Positions 8,824-16,682 of a stretch of 64,000 bases of DNA are shown one piece after another. How positions within the stretch are numbered: the first letter of the stretch is position 1; each line of letters starts with the position of its first letter. Source of the stretch: Firmicutes bacterium UBA5774 (GTDB lineage Bacteria; Bacillota; Clostridia; Peptostreptococcales; Anaerovoracaceae); contig DIEM01000059.1 in the NCBI GenBank assembly GCA_002418625.1, positions 23,594-87,593 on the forward strand. The letters run 5' to 3'. The position numbers and the translations under genes were made by a program. Below the pieces are notes generated by a model. That model was given only the letters and a program-made list of their open reading frames with translations. It was not told the DNA's origin and ran no database searches.

Positions 8824-8859
8824 CGGGAAGGATCCCGGCCATGAATGTTTCAAGGAGGA
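8824..8859 (+). promoter_or_regulatory. CsrA-binding leader of hag (hairpin plus Shine-Dalgarno)
   Basis: In the hag leader, CGGGA (8824-8828) pairs with TCCCG (8833-8837) and presents AGGA in a four-base loop, an ideal CsrA site. A second GGA lies in the ribosome site AAGGAGGA (8852-8859), eight bases before the ATG. The two-site layout, one in a hairpin and one over the Shine-Dalgarno, is that known for B. subtilis hag. CsrA binding itself is inferred. Confidence 0.8.
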
Positions 8860-8866
8860 ACACAAA

Positions 8867-10180
8867 ATGAGAATCAACCACAACATCGCTGCTCTCAACA
8901 CTTATCGCCAGTTGTCGAGCAACACAAGCGCAACGTCAAAATCACTTGAAAAGCTTTCATCCGGTCTTCGAATCAATCGCGCGGGCGACGACGCAGCCGG
9001 CCTTGCAATCAGCGAAAAAATGAGAGGCCAGATCAGAGGCCTTGACCAGGCGTCAAGAAATTCACAGGACGGCATTTCGCTGATCCAGACTGCAGAAGGC
9101 GCGCTCAACGAGACCCACAGCATTCTCCAGAGAATGAGAGAGCTTGCTGTTCAGGCCGCCAATGATACGAACACCGAGTCTGACAGAACTGAAATGCAGA
9201 AGGAAATCGATCAGCTGACAAAGGAAATCACCAGAATTTCAACTGATACCGAATTCAATACCAAGAAACTTCTTGACGGCACCATGGCCGCCAGCGCAAC
9301 CTCAGGCACACCGACCGTCATTTCGGCAGCAACTGTTGCCGGCGACGTCGCCAGCGGCGTTTATACCGCAACTGTATCAGTTACCGATGCAGTAGGCGCA
9401 TTCAGCGCTGCCGGAACCACAGGCCTCGATGCTGCTGACTTTGACTTCGCCGCCTCCACATTGGATGCAGGCAACTACAGCATGGTTATATCGGCTTACG
9501 ACGGCGGCACAGACACAGCAACGGTCCAGTTGATGGATTCCAATGGGGATCAGGTCGGCGCGACAATGGCAGCCGTTGACCTTACAGCTGACTTTACGAT
9601 CGGCGGCGTAGTTGTAGATGGAACTCAGGTTGCTGCCAATGGTACCGCTACGTTCAGCATCACGTCCGAAAGGACTCAATCCGCTGCGGTTACAGACAGC
9701 AATGGCGATGCCGTCACAGGTCTTGACCTGACGATCGTCGAAAGCGCAACCGACGGACAGACTTCAGCCATCACTGTCGATGCCAGCAACGCCATGAAAT
9801 TCCAGATCGGCGCCAATGCCGGACAGACCACATCGATCTCCGTCAATGACATGAGCGCTTCCGCTCTCAGCGTCGACGCACTCGACCTTACGACTCAGAC
9901 CGGCGCAAGCTCTGCTATCACCGCGATCGACTCCGCTCTGACGACGGTTTCCTCTGAAAGGTCCAAGCTCGGCGGCATGCAGAACAGGCTCGAACACACG
10001 ATCAACAACCTGGGAACGACTTCCGAGAACCTGACTGCTTCCGAATCCCGAATCAGAGACGTAGACATGGCGAAGGAAATGACCGAATACACGAAGAACA
10101 ATATCCTCAACCAGGCTGCGCAGGCAATGCTCGCTCAGGCGAACCAGCAGCCTCAGGGCGTTCTCCAGCTGCTGCAATAA
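8867..10180 (+). CDS. hag: Flagellin
   Basis: This is the filament subunit. The 437-aa protein has conserved D0/D1 ends: MRINHNIAALNTYRQL at the start, LSSGLRINRAGDDAAGLAIS at about 31-50, and a C-terminal RIRDVDMAKEMTEYTKNNIL segment ending in QANQQPQGVLQLLQ. The middle, roughly residues 145-335, is rich in Ala, Thr, Ser and Asp and forms a surface domain larger than that of minimal 270-aa flagellins. Expression is probably set by sigma-D transcription, CsrA repression and FliW relief. Confidence 0.97.
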   Translation: MRINHNIAALNTYRQLSSNTSATSKSLEKLSSGLRINRAGDDAAGLAISEKMRGQIRGLDQASRNSQDGISLIQTAEGALNETHSILQRMRELAVQAANDTNTESDRTEMQKEIDQLTKEITRISTDTEFNTKKLLDGTMAASATSGTPTVISAATVAGDVASGVYTATVSVTDAVGAFSAAGTTGLDAADFDFAASTLDAGNYSMVISAYDGGTDTATVQLMDSNGDQVGATMAAVDLTADFTIGGVVVDGTQVAANGTATFSITSERTQSAAVTDSNGDAVTGLDLTIVESATDGQTSAITVDASNAMKFQIGANAGQTTSISVNDMSASALSVDALDLTTQTGASSAITAIDSALTTVSSERSKLGGMQNRLEHTINNLGTTSENLTASESRIRDVDMAKEMTEYTKNNILNQAAQAMLAQANQQPQGVLQLLQ

Positions 10181-10221
10181 CAACTGGCGGCGAGATCATA
10201 AAACGCTTATCTTTAACAGAT

Positions 10222-10258
10222 ATGAAAAGAAGCCACCGCAAGGTGGCTTTCTTTTTCA
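10222..10258. terminator. Intrinsic terminator after flagellin (bidirectional)
   Basis: An AAAAGAAGCCACC arm, a GCAA loop and a GGTGGCTTTCTTTTT arm form a strong hairpin with a T-run to the right and a matching A-run to the left. It can stop both hag and the leftward FlhB-like operon, whose last gene ends at 10298. Confidence 0.9.
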
Positions 10259-10297
10259 TATCCTGATATCCCCGGTCATTTGTTCCGCTTGTTCCGA

Positions 10298-10579
10298 TTA
10301 TTTCTTCTCATTGGCGGCATTCATAAGCGCCACATAAATATCGACGACGATCTGATACAGCTCCGGCGGGATCTCCTGCCCCAGCTCCAGCTTCGTCAGC
10401 AGCGTGGCCGCACTGTCGTCATGATAGATCGTAATGCCGTTCTCGATGGCGACCTGAAGGATCTTCTGCGCTATGTATCCTGTCCCGGCCGCAACGACGC
10501 AGGGCGCATCGTCCTTGTCCTTGTCGTATTTCAGAGCGGCGGCCTTCAGATCTTTTATATTTCCCTCATACTTTGACAT
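10298..10579 (-). CDS. FlhB-like C-terminal domain protein (FlhX/YlqH type)
   Basis: The 93-aa protein resembles only the cytoplasmic C-terminal domain of the FlhB/EscU export switch, without its membrane part. Recognisable features are AAALKYD at residues 12-18, PCVVAAGTGYIAQKI, the NGITIYHDDSAATLL region and the LGQEIPPELYQIVVDIYVAL end, which correspond to the FlhB tail. The autocleavage motif NPTH is not present at the expected position. It overlaps the preceding 491-aa gene by 14 bases, the same pairing as ylqG-ylqH in Bacillus. A role in export-substrate switching is inference. Confidence 0.82.
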   Translation of the reverse strand: MSKYEGNIKDLKAAALKYDKDKDDAPCVVAAGTGYIAQKILQVAIENGITIYHDDSAATLLTKLELGQEIPPELYQIVVDIYVALMNAANEKK

Positions 10580-12041
10580 CGATGCCCGCCTTTCTCGTCG
10601 CGAATTTCGGAAACCTCTGGAGGATCGTCTGGCGGTCGTTCCAGATCCCTACCTGATACTGGGACAGTCTGTAACCCTGCCCCTCGATAGCTTCCCTCAT
10701 GTAGCTCCTGACGTTCTTGACGCTCTCCACAAGCTCTTCCGGACACCTGATGCCGAGTTCTATAAATTGATCCTTCGCCAGCAGATCCACCTCAAAGGTC
10801 CCATGCTTGTCAGACTGGATGATGAATAGTATGTTCTGCGCCTTCTTGGCGTCGCCTTTACGGTCTTCACAATTCTTGTCGATAAAAAACTCCCCGTACG
10901 TATCGTCATCGGCAAATCTGATCGGAAGCATGAAATGCATGATCGGCAATACCGGACTTTCGCTCTGCACCATATACGCCAGCAGATTCTGGGCGGCCCG
11001 AATCATGCTGGTCGACTCCGAATTGTCCAGCGTCCTTGCTATAAGCGTCGCCAGATCCTTGTCTCCCGCCGTGGCCGCGCCGATCCCCGCTTTCAGCATT
11101 TCATCCGGCGCGTTGTCCGACATCGCCTCGGCGACTGCCACTCCGACGGGCCTTCCCGCCTTCGCTTCCTTCGCGCTCAGCAGCAGAAGGCTCTTGAGAT
11201 CCTCCAGGCTTTCGTCGGAAAGGTTTGTAATCATTTTAAGCTCATCGTTCAAATTCAGGGCCGCGTTCTCAAGCCGCTGCGGATCTCCCTTGTCTAGCCT
11301 GACCACATTATGGATGATCGCCATGACATTATTGCGGATCTTTTCGCTTTGATTATAGTTTTTCACGATCCGGCTCAACAATGGTATGTATTCGTTCTTG
11401 AGGTAATTCAGGATCGCCTTCGTATCGTCCGTTCCGGAGGAGAGCATTGCGTTCAGATTGTTGATGATCGCTTCGACAGCCGGCCTGTCGGCTTTGAGCA
11501 GCTGGGCGGGCAGGCTTTTATTCAGCGAGATGATGGAATCCAGAGAATTCTGCTGATTGGCATAGCTGTCGAAATACTTCAGCACGGCTGTGATGGCTTC
11601 CCTGAGCCTGGGTTGGGTCTCTATCCTCGACAGGATCCGAAGGTTATCGAAAAAGAGTCCCGCAAATACTGTTTCACCCTGCTCTCTGTCAAGCAGGGCG
11701 CCCAGCATTTCCTTAGGGCTTAAAAAAAGCTTCTCCAGCATTTCCTGTGGAATGACGCCATTGGCGGGAGGCGTTACTTTTGAAAGCAGGACCATCTTTT
11801 TCAGGCTGTCAGCCAGAATATTGGTTTCTTTGAACAATGGCGCAAGAATATCCTTGTTCAGGCTTTGCAGCAGGTTCTGCTCGAAGGGATTTTTCTCAGT
11901 TGTTTCGCTCTTGGGCGGTGATTTGATAACAACGCTTGGATTGGTAAGGTCAAAAACGCTTTCAGACGGCGTCTGCTTGGGCAGATTATGAACGTTGTCC
12001 CTTGGAATTATTGGTGTTGTTATTTTAAGGCTGTCAACCAC
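10566..12041 (-). CDS. FliK/YlqG-like protein of unknown function
   Basis: The 491-aa protein has a polar, low-complexity N-terminus, a long helical middle with repeated Leu-rich segments, and a C-terminal domain of about 130 residues containing FMLPIRFADDDTYGEFFI and TFEVDLLAKDQF. That end resembles the beta-rich C-terminal domain of FliK hook-length proteins in general pattern. The overlap with the FlhB-like gene strengthens this, because FliK and FlhB act together in substrate switching. No signal peptide or membrane helix is visible. The assignment is tentative. Confidence 0.6.
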   Translation of the reverse strand: MVDSLKITTPIIPRDNVHNLPKQTPSESVFDLTNPSVVIKSPPKSETTEKNPFEQNLLQSLNKDILAPLFKETNILADSLKKMVLLSKVTPPANGVIPQEMLEKLFLSPKEMLGALLDREQGETVFAGLFFDNLRILSRIETQPRLREAITAVLKYFDSYANQQNSLDSIISLNKSLPAQLLKADRPAVEAIINNLNAMLSSGTDDTKAILNYLKNEYIPLLSRIVKNYNQSEKIRNNVMAIIHNVVRLDKGDPQRLENAALNLNDELKMITNLSDESLEDLKSLLLLSAKEAKAGRPVGVAVAEAMSDNAPDEMLKAGIGAATAGDKDLATLIARTLDNSESTSMIRAAQNLLAYMVQSESPVLPIMHFMLPIRFADDDTYGEFFIDKNCEDRKGDAKKAQNILFIIQSDKHGTFEVDLLAKDQFIELGIRCPEELVESVKNVRSYMREAIEGQGYRLSQYQVGIWNDRQTILQRFPKFATRKAGIDVKV

Positions 12042-12085
12042 ATTATATTCCTCTGTTGCTTAGCGGTACCGGACCGCCGATGCTC

Positions 12086-12457
12086 CTATCGTTTCTTTAA
12101 AGCTTCAATGATCTTGATCGCCTGGATGATGTCTTCTTTTCTGGCGTCCTGCGTTGCCACAAGCAGCCGTTTGACCTCCGGCCGTTCCTGAAGGTAGGCG
12201 ATATGCCTTTTCATGTCCTCGTTTGTTTCCGCGATTTCCGGACTGTTGTTTTCCGCATAGATCTCTGCTGTCGTGACGCCAAGTATGCCGCATATCTTGT
12301 TGAGCATTTCCATGTCGATGGAATTCTTCCCCAGCTCCCACGACGAAACACTGCTATGTGTGACGTCAAGTTTTTCGGCAAGCTCCTTCTGGGTCATCTT
12401 CTTCATTTTTCTGTAAATTTTGATGTTATTTCTGACAGTATCCTTGATTTGACTCAT
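12086..12457 (-). CDS. XRE-family transcriptional regulator
   Basis: I choose the ATG at 12457, which has a GGAGG site about 9 bases upstream; a longer frame to 12583 adds a basic leader without a ribosome site. The 123-aa product has a Cro/CI-type helix-turn-helix at about residues 9-66, with MTQKELAEKLDVTHSSVSSW as the recognition core, then a short helical C-terminus that could dimerise. It reads in the same direction as the FliK-like and FlhB-like genes and ends 44 bases before them, so it may regulate or be co-transcribed with them. Its target is unknown. Confidence 0.85.
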   Translation of the reverse strand: MSQIKDTVRNNIKIYRKMKKMTQKELAEKLDVTHSSVSSWELGKNSIDMEMLNKICGILGVTTAEIYAENNSPEIAETNEDMKRHIAYLQERPEVKRLLVATQDARKEDIIQAIKIIEALKKR

Positions 12458-12570
12458 CAGTATCCGTCCTCCAAAGCCATTATCCTTGCTGTGACAATAA
12501 TTTGCCCGCTCTTCGATTACATTCAGTATAATATATTTTTCACTCGTTTTGAAATATTTTTTAAAAGCGC

Positions 12571-12597
12571 TAAATTTTTTCATAAATAGGCCGATAG
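12571..12597 (+). promoter_or_regulatory. Sigma-D promoter of the MEDS-domain gene
   Basis: TAAA at 12571-12574, a 15-base spacer and GCCGATAG at 12590-12597 match the motility sigma consensus with one mismatch. It lies in the divergent gap between the XRE regulator and the MEDS gene and places the latter in the motility regulon. Confidence 0.82.
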
Positions 12598-12664
12598 AAT
12601 TATATTGTCACTTATGCTTTGAAAAGGCGGCCATGGCCATCGACTTTTTAACGGAGAAGAAGAA

Positions 12665-13360
12665 ATGCGTGGAACTGGAACGATCAAATCGAATATCGGC
12701 AAGCATTTGGAAGAATACAATCTGGGCACGCACCTCTGTTCCATATACAGCACCCCTCAGGAGCAGCTTTCGGTGATTGTTCCATATATCAAGATTGGGC
12801 TGTCCCGCAATGAACAGTGCATCTATCTTCTGGATGAGAATGATTGGGAGGATATAGCGAACGCCCTGACTCTTTCGGGCGTGGACGTCGAAGGCGAAAT
12901 GCGCTCCGAGGCTCTGATTTTCATAACGAGGCAGCAGGTTTCCAAAAAATTTTCAAGCCTGAATTCTTCTATAATGATGGATTTTTTGCTTGATTCCGTA
13001 CGAAGAGCGAAATTGCACGGCTTTAAAGGCCTGCGTGTTCTTGCCGAGATGTCGTGGACCCTTGGAACGACAAGCTCGAACGAAAGTCTCGTCGAATTTG
13101 AATCGAAGCTCGACCGGTTTTTCGAGCATAATGACGCTTCACTGATTTGCCAATACAATCGCAATACCTTTCCTTCCGAAGTGATCGAGGAAATGATCTA
13201 TATCCATCCGCTGATCATTTTTGCGGATATGATATGCAAGAACAGTTATTATATCCCTCCCGACCAGTATCTTTCCTCCGACTCCGCCGATCATCGCGTC
13301 AATCAGCTTCTGATCAGCATGAGTGTCAGCGAATATCTGCGGCAAAGGGGAAACAATTAA
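12665..13360 (+). CDS. MEDS-domain sensory protein
   Basis: The 231-aa protein fits the MEDS (methanogen/methylotroph DcmR sensory) fold: HLCSIYSTPQEQLSVIVPYI at about 22-42, a GL-x-x-x-E-x-C-I-Y-L-L-D segment at about 46-58, GLRVLAEMSW near 122-131, and a C-terminal CQYNRNTFPSEVIEEMI followed by HPLIIFADMI. The domain is a circularly permuted RecA/KaiC-like fold without a Walker A and is usually coupled to kinases or transcription factors; here it stands alone. A sigma-D promoter and position before cheA suggest a link to chemotaxis or motility control. Its ligand is unknown. Confidence 0.8.
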   Translation: MRGTGTIKSNIGKHLEEYNLGTHLCSIYSTPQEQLSVIVPYIKIGLSRNEQCIYLLDENDWEDIANALTLSGVDVEGEMRSEALIFITRQQVSKKFSSLNSSIMMDFLLDSVRRAKLHGFKGLRVLAEMSWTLGTTSSNESLVEFESKLDRFFEHNDASLICQYNRNTFPSEVIEEMIYIHPLIIFADMICKNSYYIPPDQYLSSDSADHRVNQLLISMSVSEYLRQRGNN

Positions 13361-13369
13361 TAAATTCTC

Positions 13370-13396
13370 TAATATTTTTTCGATTCCTGCCGATAA
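13370..13396 (+). promoter_or_regulatory. Sigma-D promoter of cheA
   Basis: TAAT at 13370-13373, a 15-base spacer and GCCGATAA at 13389-13396 match the sigma-28 promoter, with a one-base deviation in each half. It begins shortly after the MEDS stop codon. Confidence 0.72.
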
Positions 13397-13459
13397 TTAT
13401 AGACATCAGGAAGTAATCAGGCGTTTGAGCGCAATCTATAATTAAGCAGGTGAAAGAAC

Positions 13460-15763
13460 ATGAGCGAATACGATTTTTCAAATGATTCCATGCTGGAAAT
13501 GTATCTTTTCGAGTCAACGACGCTGCTCGATCAGTTAGATGGGATCTTGCTCCTTTCTGAAAAAAGCGGGCATCTGTCGCCCGAAAGCATCAACGAAATT
13601 TTCCGTATCATGCATACGATCAAAGGCTCTTCCGCGATGATGGAATTCAACATCGTTTCATTTGTCGCACACAAACTGGAAGACCTTTTCTATGTCATTC
13701 GTGAAAACGGTATTAAAGACGCTTATTTCAGCGGACTGTTCGATCTTGTCCTTAACGTCTCCGACTTCCTTAAGGAGGAAGTGGAAAAAATCCAGCAGAA
13801 CCGTCAGCTGTGCACTGAAAACGACCTGCTTGTCAGTGATATCATGGCTTTTCTCGAAAAACTAAAAAGCGGTGACGAAGAAGACGATGCAATTGAAGCC
13901 ACGGAAGGCGAAGACCCCGAAACCGAAGAAATTTTCGAGTCGGATGAGCTAGACGAAGACACCGTCGATGCAAAGATGCCGCCTCATGATGAAGTATTAG
14001 CCGAAGAAGCCGCCAACGTGCCGGATCCTGCTGAATTGCCATCGGAGACTGTACCTTCCGAAGAGAGCGCTCAGATATTGAATCTGCATATCATGTTCAC
14101 GCCCGACTGCCAGATGGAAAACATCAGGGCCTTCATGCTGCTGAATATCCTGCAGCCCTTTGGACAAATCATAGCAACCGTTCCGGGAGAGCTCAACAAC
14201 AACAGCGACGCTTCCGGCCTGATCGCCGCCAATGGTTTCTTCTGCAAAATCGCGACCGGATCATCCCGGGAAGAAATCGTCGATGCTGTTAAGGGCACCT
14301 TGTCGGTAAAAAGCTGCGGCTTCACCAGTAAATTCCCAAGTGACGAAGCCGCCGGCCCTATAGCAGAAGCTTCATCTGCTCCAGAATCCAAAAAATCCGC
14401 TGCCGCTGAAAAACCTTCATTAAAAGCACCCGAAGTGAAAAAGACAGCGAAGTCCGCCAAAGGCGAATCAGCATTCGATACAGGCGCCGCGGCCCAGCCG
14501 TCTCAAGTCACCGCCGCCTCAGCATCGGCAGCAGCCTCACAGGCGCAGTCCTCCGATGATTCCGGGGACGGCCAACAGAAAAAGGCCGGCAAGCAGAATC
14601 TGATCAATGTCGATCTTAATAAACTTGACACCCTCATGGACCTGGTTGGCGAAATCGTCATAACCGAATCCATGGTATCAAGCAATCCCGATCTCGCAGG
14701 CCTGGAACTCGAAAGTTTCCACAAGTCATCACGTCAGTTGAGAAAGCTGACCGATGAGCTTCAGGGCATCGTCATGTCGATTCGGATGGTTCCGATTTCT
14801 TCGACCTTCCAGAAAATGCACCGCATCGTCAGGGATATGAACAAAAAGCTCAACAAGGAAGTCGAGCTGGTTCTGATCGGGGAAACGACCGAAGTCGATA
14901 AAACGATCATCGACGGTATTGCCGATCCGCTGATGCATCTTGTGCGAAATGCCATGGACCATGGCCTCGAAGACAGGAATGCCCGAGTAGCCGCCGGCAA
15001 GGACCCGACCGGCCGGATCATCCTGTCGGCACAGAACAACGGCGGCGATATCATCATTTCCGTCAGCGATAATGGCAAGGGTCTGGATCCGGAAGTCATC
15101 CTGGCAAAGGCCAAAGCCAGCGGCATCCTGACAAAATCCCCGGGCGATATGACCGAGAAGGAAATCTTCAACCTTCTGACGATGCCCGGCTTCTCCACGA
15201 AAGAAGCCGTTACGGAATTTTCCGGCAGAGGCGTCGGCATGGACGTTGTTAAAAAGAATATAGAAAAAATTGGCGGTACCGTCACAATCGAAAGCGTAAA
15301 AGGCGCAGGCACAAATGTCTTTTTCAAGATACCCCTGACGCTGGCCATCATCGCTGGCATGGAGATCACCGCGGGCGGCAACATCTATACACTGCCGATC
15401 TCGAACATCCGGGAGTCCTTCAAGGCAAAAGCGGATCAGCTGATTTCGGATCCTGATAAGAACGAGATGATCATGATCCGAGGGGTATGCTATCCGATTA
15501 TTCGCCTTCATAAAGTTTTCAATATCGATAACTGCGTGGAGAATATCGAGGACGGCATCCTGCTGCTGGTCGATTCCGGCGAACGGTTGGCCTGTGTCTT
15601 CGCAGACGGTCTGCTCGGCAAGCATCAGGTCGTTGTCAAGGCGTTGCCTGCCTTTTTGAACCGCTATCCCATAAAATATTCCGGGATAGCCGGCTGCACC
15701 ATCCTTGGAGACGGAGGCATCAGTCTGATCCTGGATGCCCAAGGTGTTTTAAATCGGTTCTAG
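13460..15763 (+). CDS. cheA: Chemotaxis histidine kinase CheA
   Basis: CheA autophosphorylates and passes phosphate to CheY/CheB. The 767-aa product shows, in order: an Hpt domain with IMHTIKGSSAM (phospho-acceptor His52), an acidic linker (about 135-200), a P2-like region, an Ala/Ser/Lys-rich linker at about 305-375, a dimerisation helix region, a histidine-kinase ATPase domain with HLVRNAMDHGLEDR (N box), DNGKGLD (G1) and GRGVGMDVV (G2), and a C-terminal CheW-like domain (TLPISNIRESF onward). It is co-oriented with cheR. cheW, cheY and cheB are not in the window, so this is either part of a split system or a second CheA. Confidence 0.96.
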   Translation: MSEYDFSNDSMLEMYLFESTTLLDQLDGILLLSEKSGHLSPESINEIFRIMHTIKGSSAMMEFNIVSFVAHKLEDLFYVIRENGIKDAYFSGLFDLVLNVSDFLKEEVEKIQQNRQLCTENDLLVSDIMAFLEKLKSGDEEDDAIEATEGEDPETEEIFESDELDEDTVDAKMPPHDEVLAEEAANVPDPAELPSETVPSEESAQILNLHIMFTPDCQMENIRAFMLLNILQPFGQIIATVPGELNNNSDASGLIAANGFFCKIATGSSREEIVDAVKGTLSVKSCGFTSKFPSDEAAGPIAEASSAPESKKSAAAEKPSLKAPEVKKTAKSAKGESAFDTGAAAQPSQVTAASASAAASQAQSSDDSGDGQQKKAGKQNLINVDLNKLDTLMDLVGEIVITESMVSSNPDLAGLELESFHKSSRQLRKLTDELQGIVMSIRMVPISSTFQKMHRIVRDMNKKLNKEVELVLIGETTEVDKTIIDGIADPLMHLVRNAMDHGLEDRNARVAAGKDPTGRIILSAQNNGGDIIISVSDNGKGLDPEVILAKAKASGILTKSPGDMTEKEIFNLLTMPGFSTKEAVTEFSGRGVGMDVVKKNIEKIGGTVTIESVKGAGTNVFFKIPLTLAIIAGMEITAGGNIYTLPISNIRESFKAKADQLISDPDKNEMIMIRGVCYPIIRLHKVFNIDNCVENIEDGILLLVDSGERLACVFADGLLGKHQVVVKALPAFLNRYPIKYSGIAGCTILGDGGISLILDAQGVLNRF

Positions 15764-15790
15764 TTCAAAGGACATGGAAAGGAGCGGGTC

Positions 15791-16603
15791 ATGCTATACA
15801 TAACAGACAGAGAATTCGTTGAAATTTCAACATATTTTAAAGACAATTTCGGCGTGAACCTAACAAACAAAAAGCCGTTGATCGAAGGCCGGCTCGGTAA
15901 TTATATCCAGCAGCTTGGTTTTGAAACTTACAAAGACTACTTTGAGCATGCTAAAAGCGATGCCAGCGGTGACGCCATGTCGACTTTGATCAGCAAACTC
16001 ACGACGAATCACACCTATTTCCTACGGGAGTCGGAGCATTTCGTCTTTTTTAAGGATAAAATCCTGCCTTGGGTAGATAAGAAATTAAATTCAAGGGATC
16101 TCCGGGTATGGAGCGCAGGCTGCTCTTCCGGCCAGGAGCCTTATACGCTCGCCATGATCACGCAGGATTATCTGGGCAGCGACGCCCGGCATTGGGACAG
16201 CAACCTGCTTGCTTCGGATATATCAACAAAGGCGCTCGCATCCGCCAAAGCCGGCGTCTACTATTCGGATGAACTCACGGATATTCCGAAGCCATGGCTG
16301 AACAACTATTTTACAAAGCTTGATAATGAACGTTTCGAGGTCGCCGACAGGATCAAGAAGGAAGTGGCCTACAGGAATTTCAACCTGTTGTCTCCCTTCA
16401 ACTTCAAGAAACCGTTCCATGCGATTTTCTGCCGAAACGTCATGATTTACTTTGATATACCGACTAAAAACGAAATCATTGAAAAATTTTATAACGCGCT
16501 GCTGCCAGGAGGCTATTTCCTCATCGGCCACAGCGAGTCCCTGGCATCCTGCACGCACCGTTTCAAATACGTTATGCCCTCAGTTTACCAGAAGGAAATG
16601 TGA
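15791..16603 (+). CDS. cheR: Chemotaxis protein methyltransferase CheR
   Basis: CheR methylates glutamates of chemoreceptors using S-adenosylmethionine, for adaptation. The 270-aa product has the N-terminal helical domain (residues 1-75) and the SAM-binding domain with TTNHTYFLRE near residue 74, WSAGCSSGQEPYTLA at about 107-121, DISTKAL and the FCRNVMIYFD motif at about 215-224. It follows cheA by 27 bases behind an AAAGGAGCGG site. Confidence 0.96.
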   Translation: MLYITDREFVEISTYFKDNFGVNLTNKKPLIEGRLGNYIQQLGFETYKDYFEHAKSDASGDAMSTLISKLTTNHTYFLRESEHFVFFKDKILPWVDKKLNSRDLRVWSAGCSSGQEPYTLAMITQDYLGSDARHWDSNLLASDISTKALASAKAGVYYSDELTDIPKPWLNNYFTKLDNERFEVADRIKKEVAYRNFNLLSPFNFKKPFHAIFCRNVMIYFDIPTKNEIIEKFYNALLPGGYFLIGHSESLASCTHRFKYVMPSVYQKEM

Positions 16604-16632
16604 TAATTTTAACATTGCTGCGAAGAATATAT

Positions 16633-16659
16633 TAAACTTATTCCCCTTTCTGCCGATAT
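16633..16659 (+). promoter_or_regulatory. Sigma-D promoter of fliD-fliS-fliT
   Basis: TAAA at 16633-16636, a 15-base spacer and GCCGATAT at 16652-16659 match the sigma-28 consensus at every conserved position. It lies 24 bases before the fliD start and its GAGGAGGTG ribosome site. Confidence 0.92.
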
Positions 16660-16682
16660 ATTACTCGTGAGGAGGTGTTCCC

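Noticed and set aside
14729..15742. Long leftward frame (337 aa) opposite cheA
   Set aside because: It is the shadow of the CheA ATPase region; no ribosome site, and composition follows the opposite strand's codon pattern.
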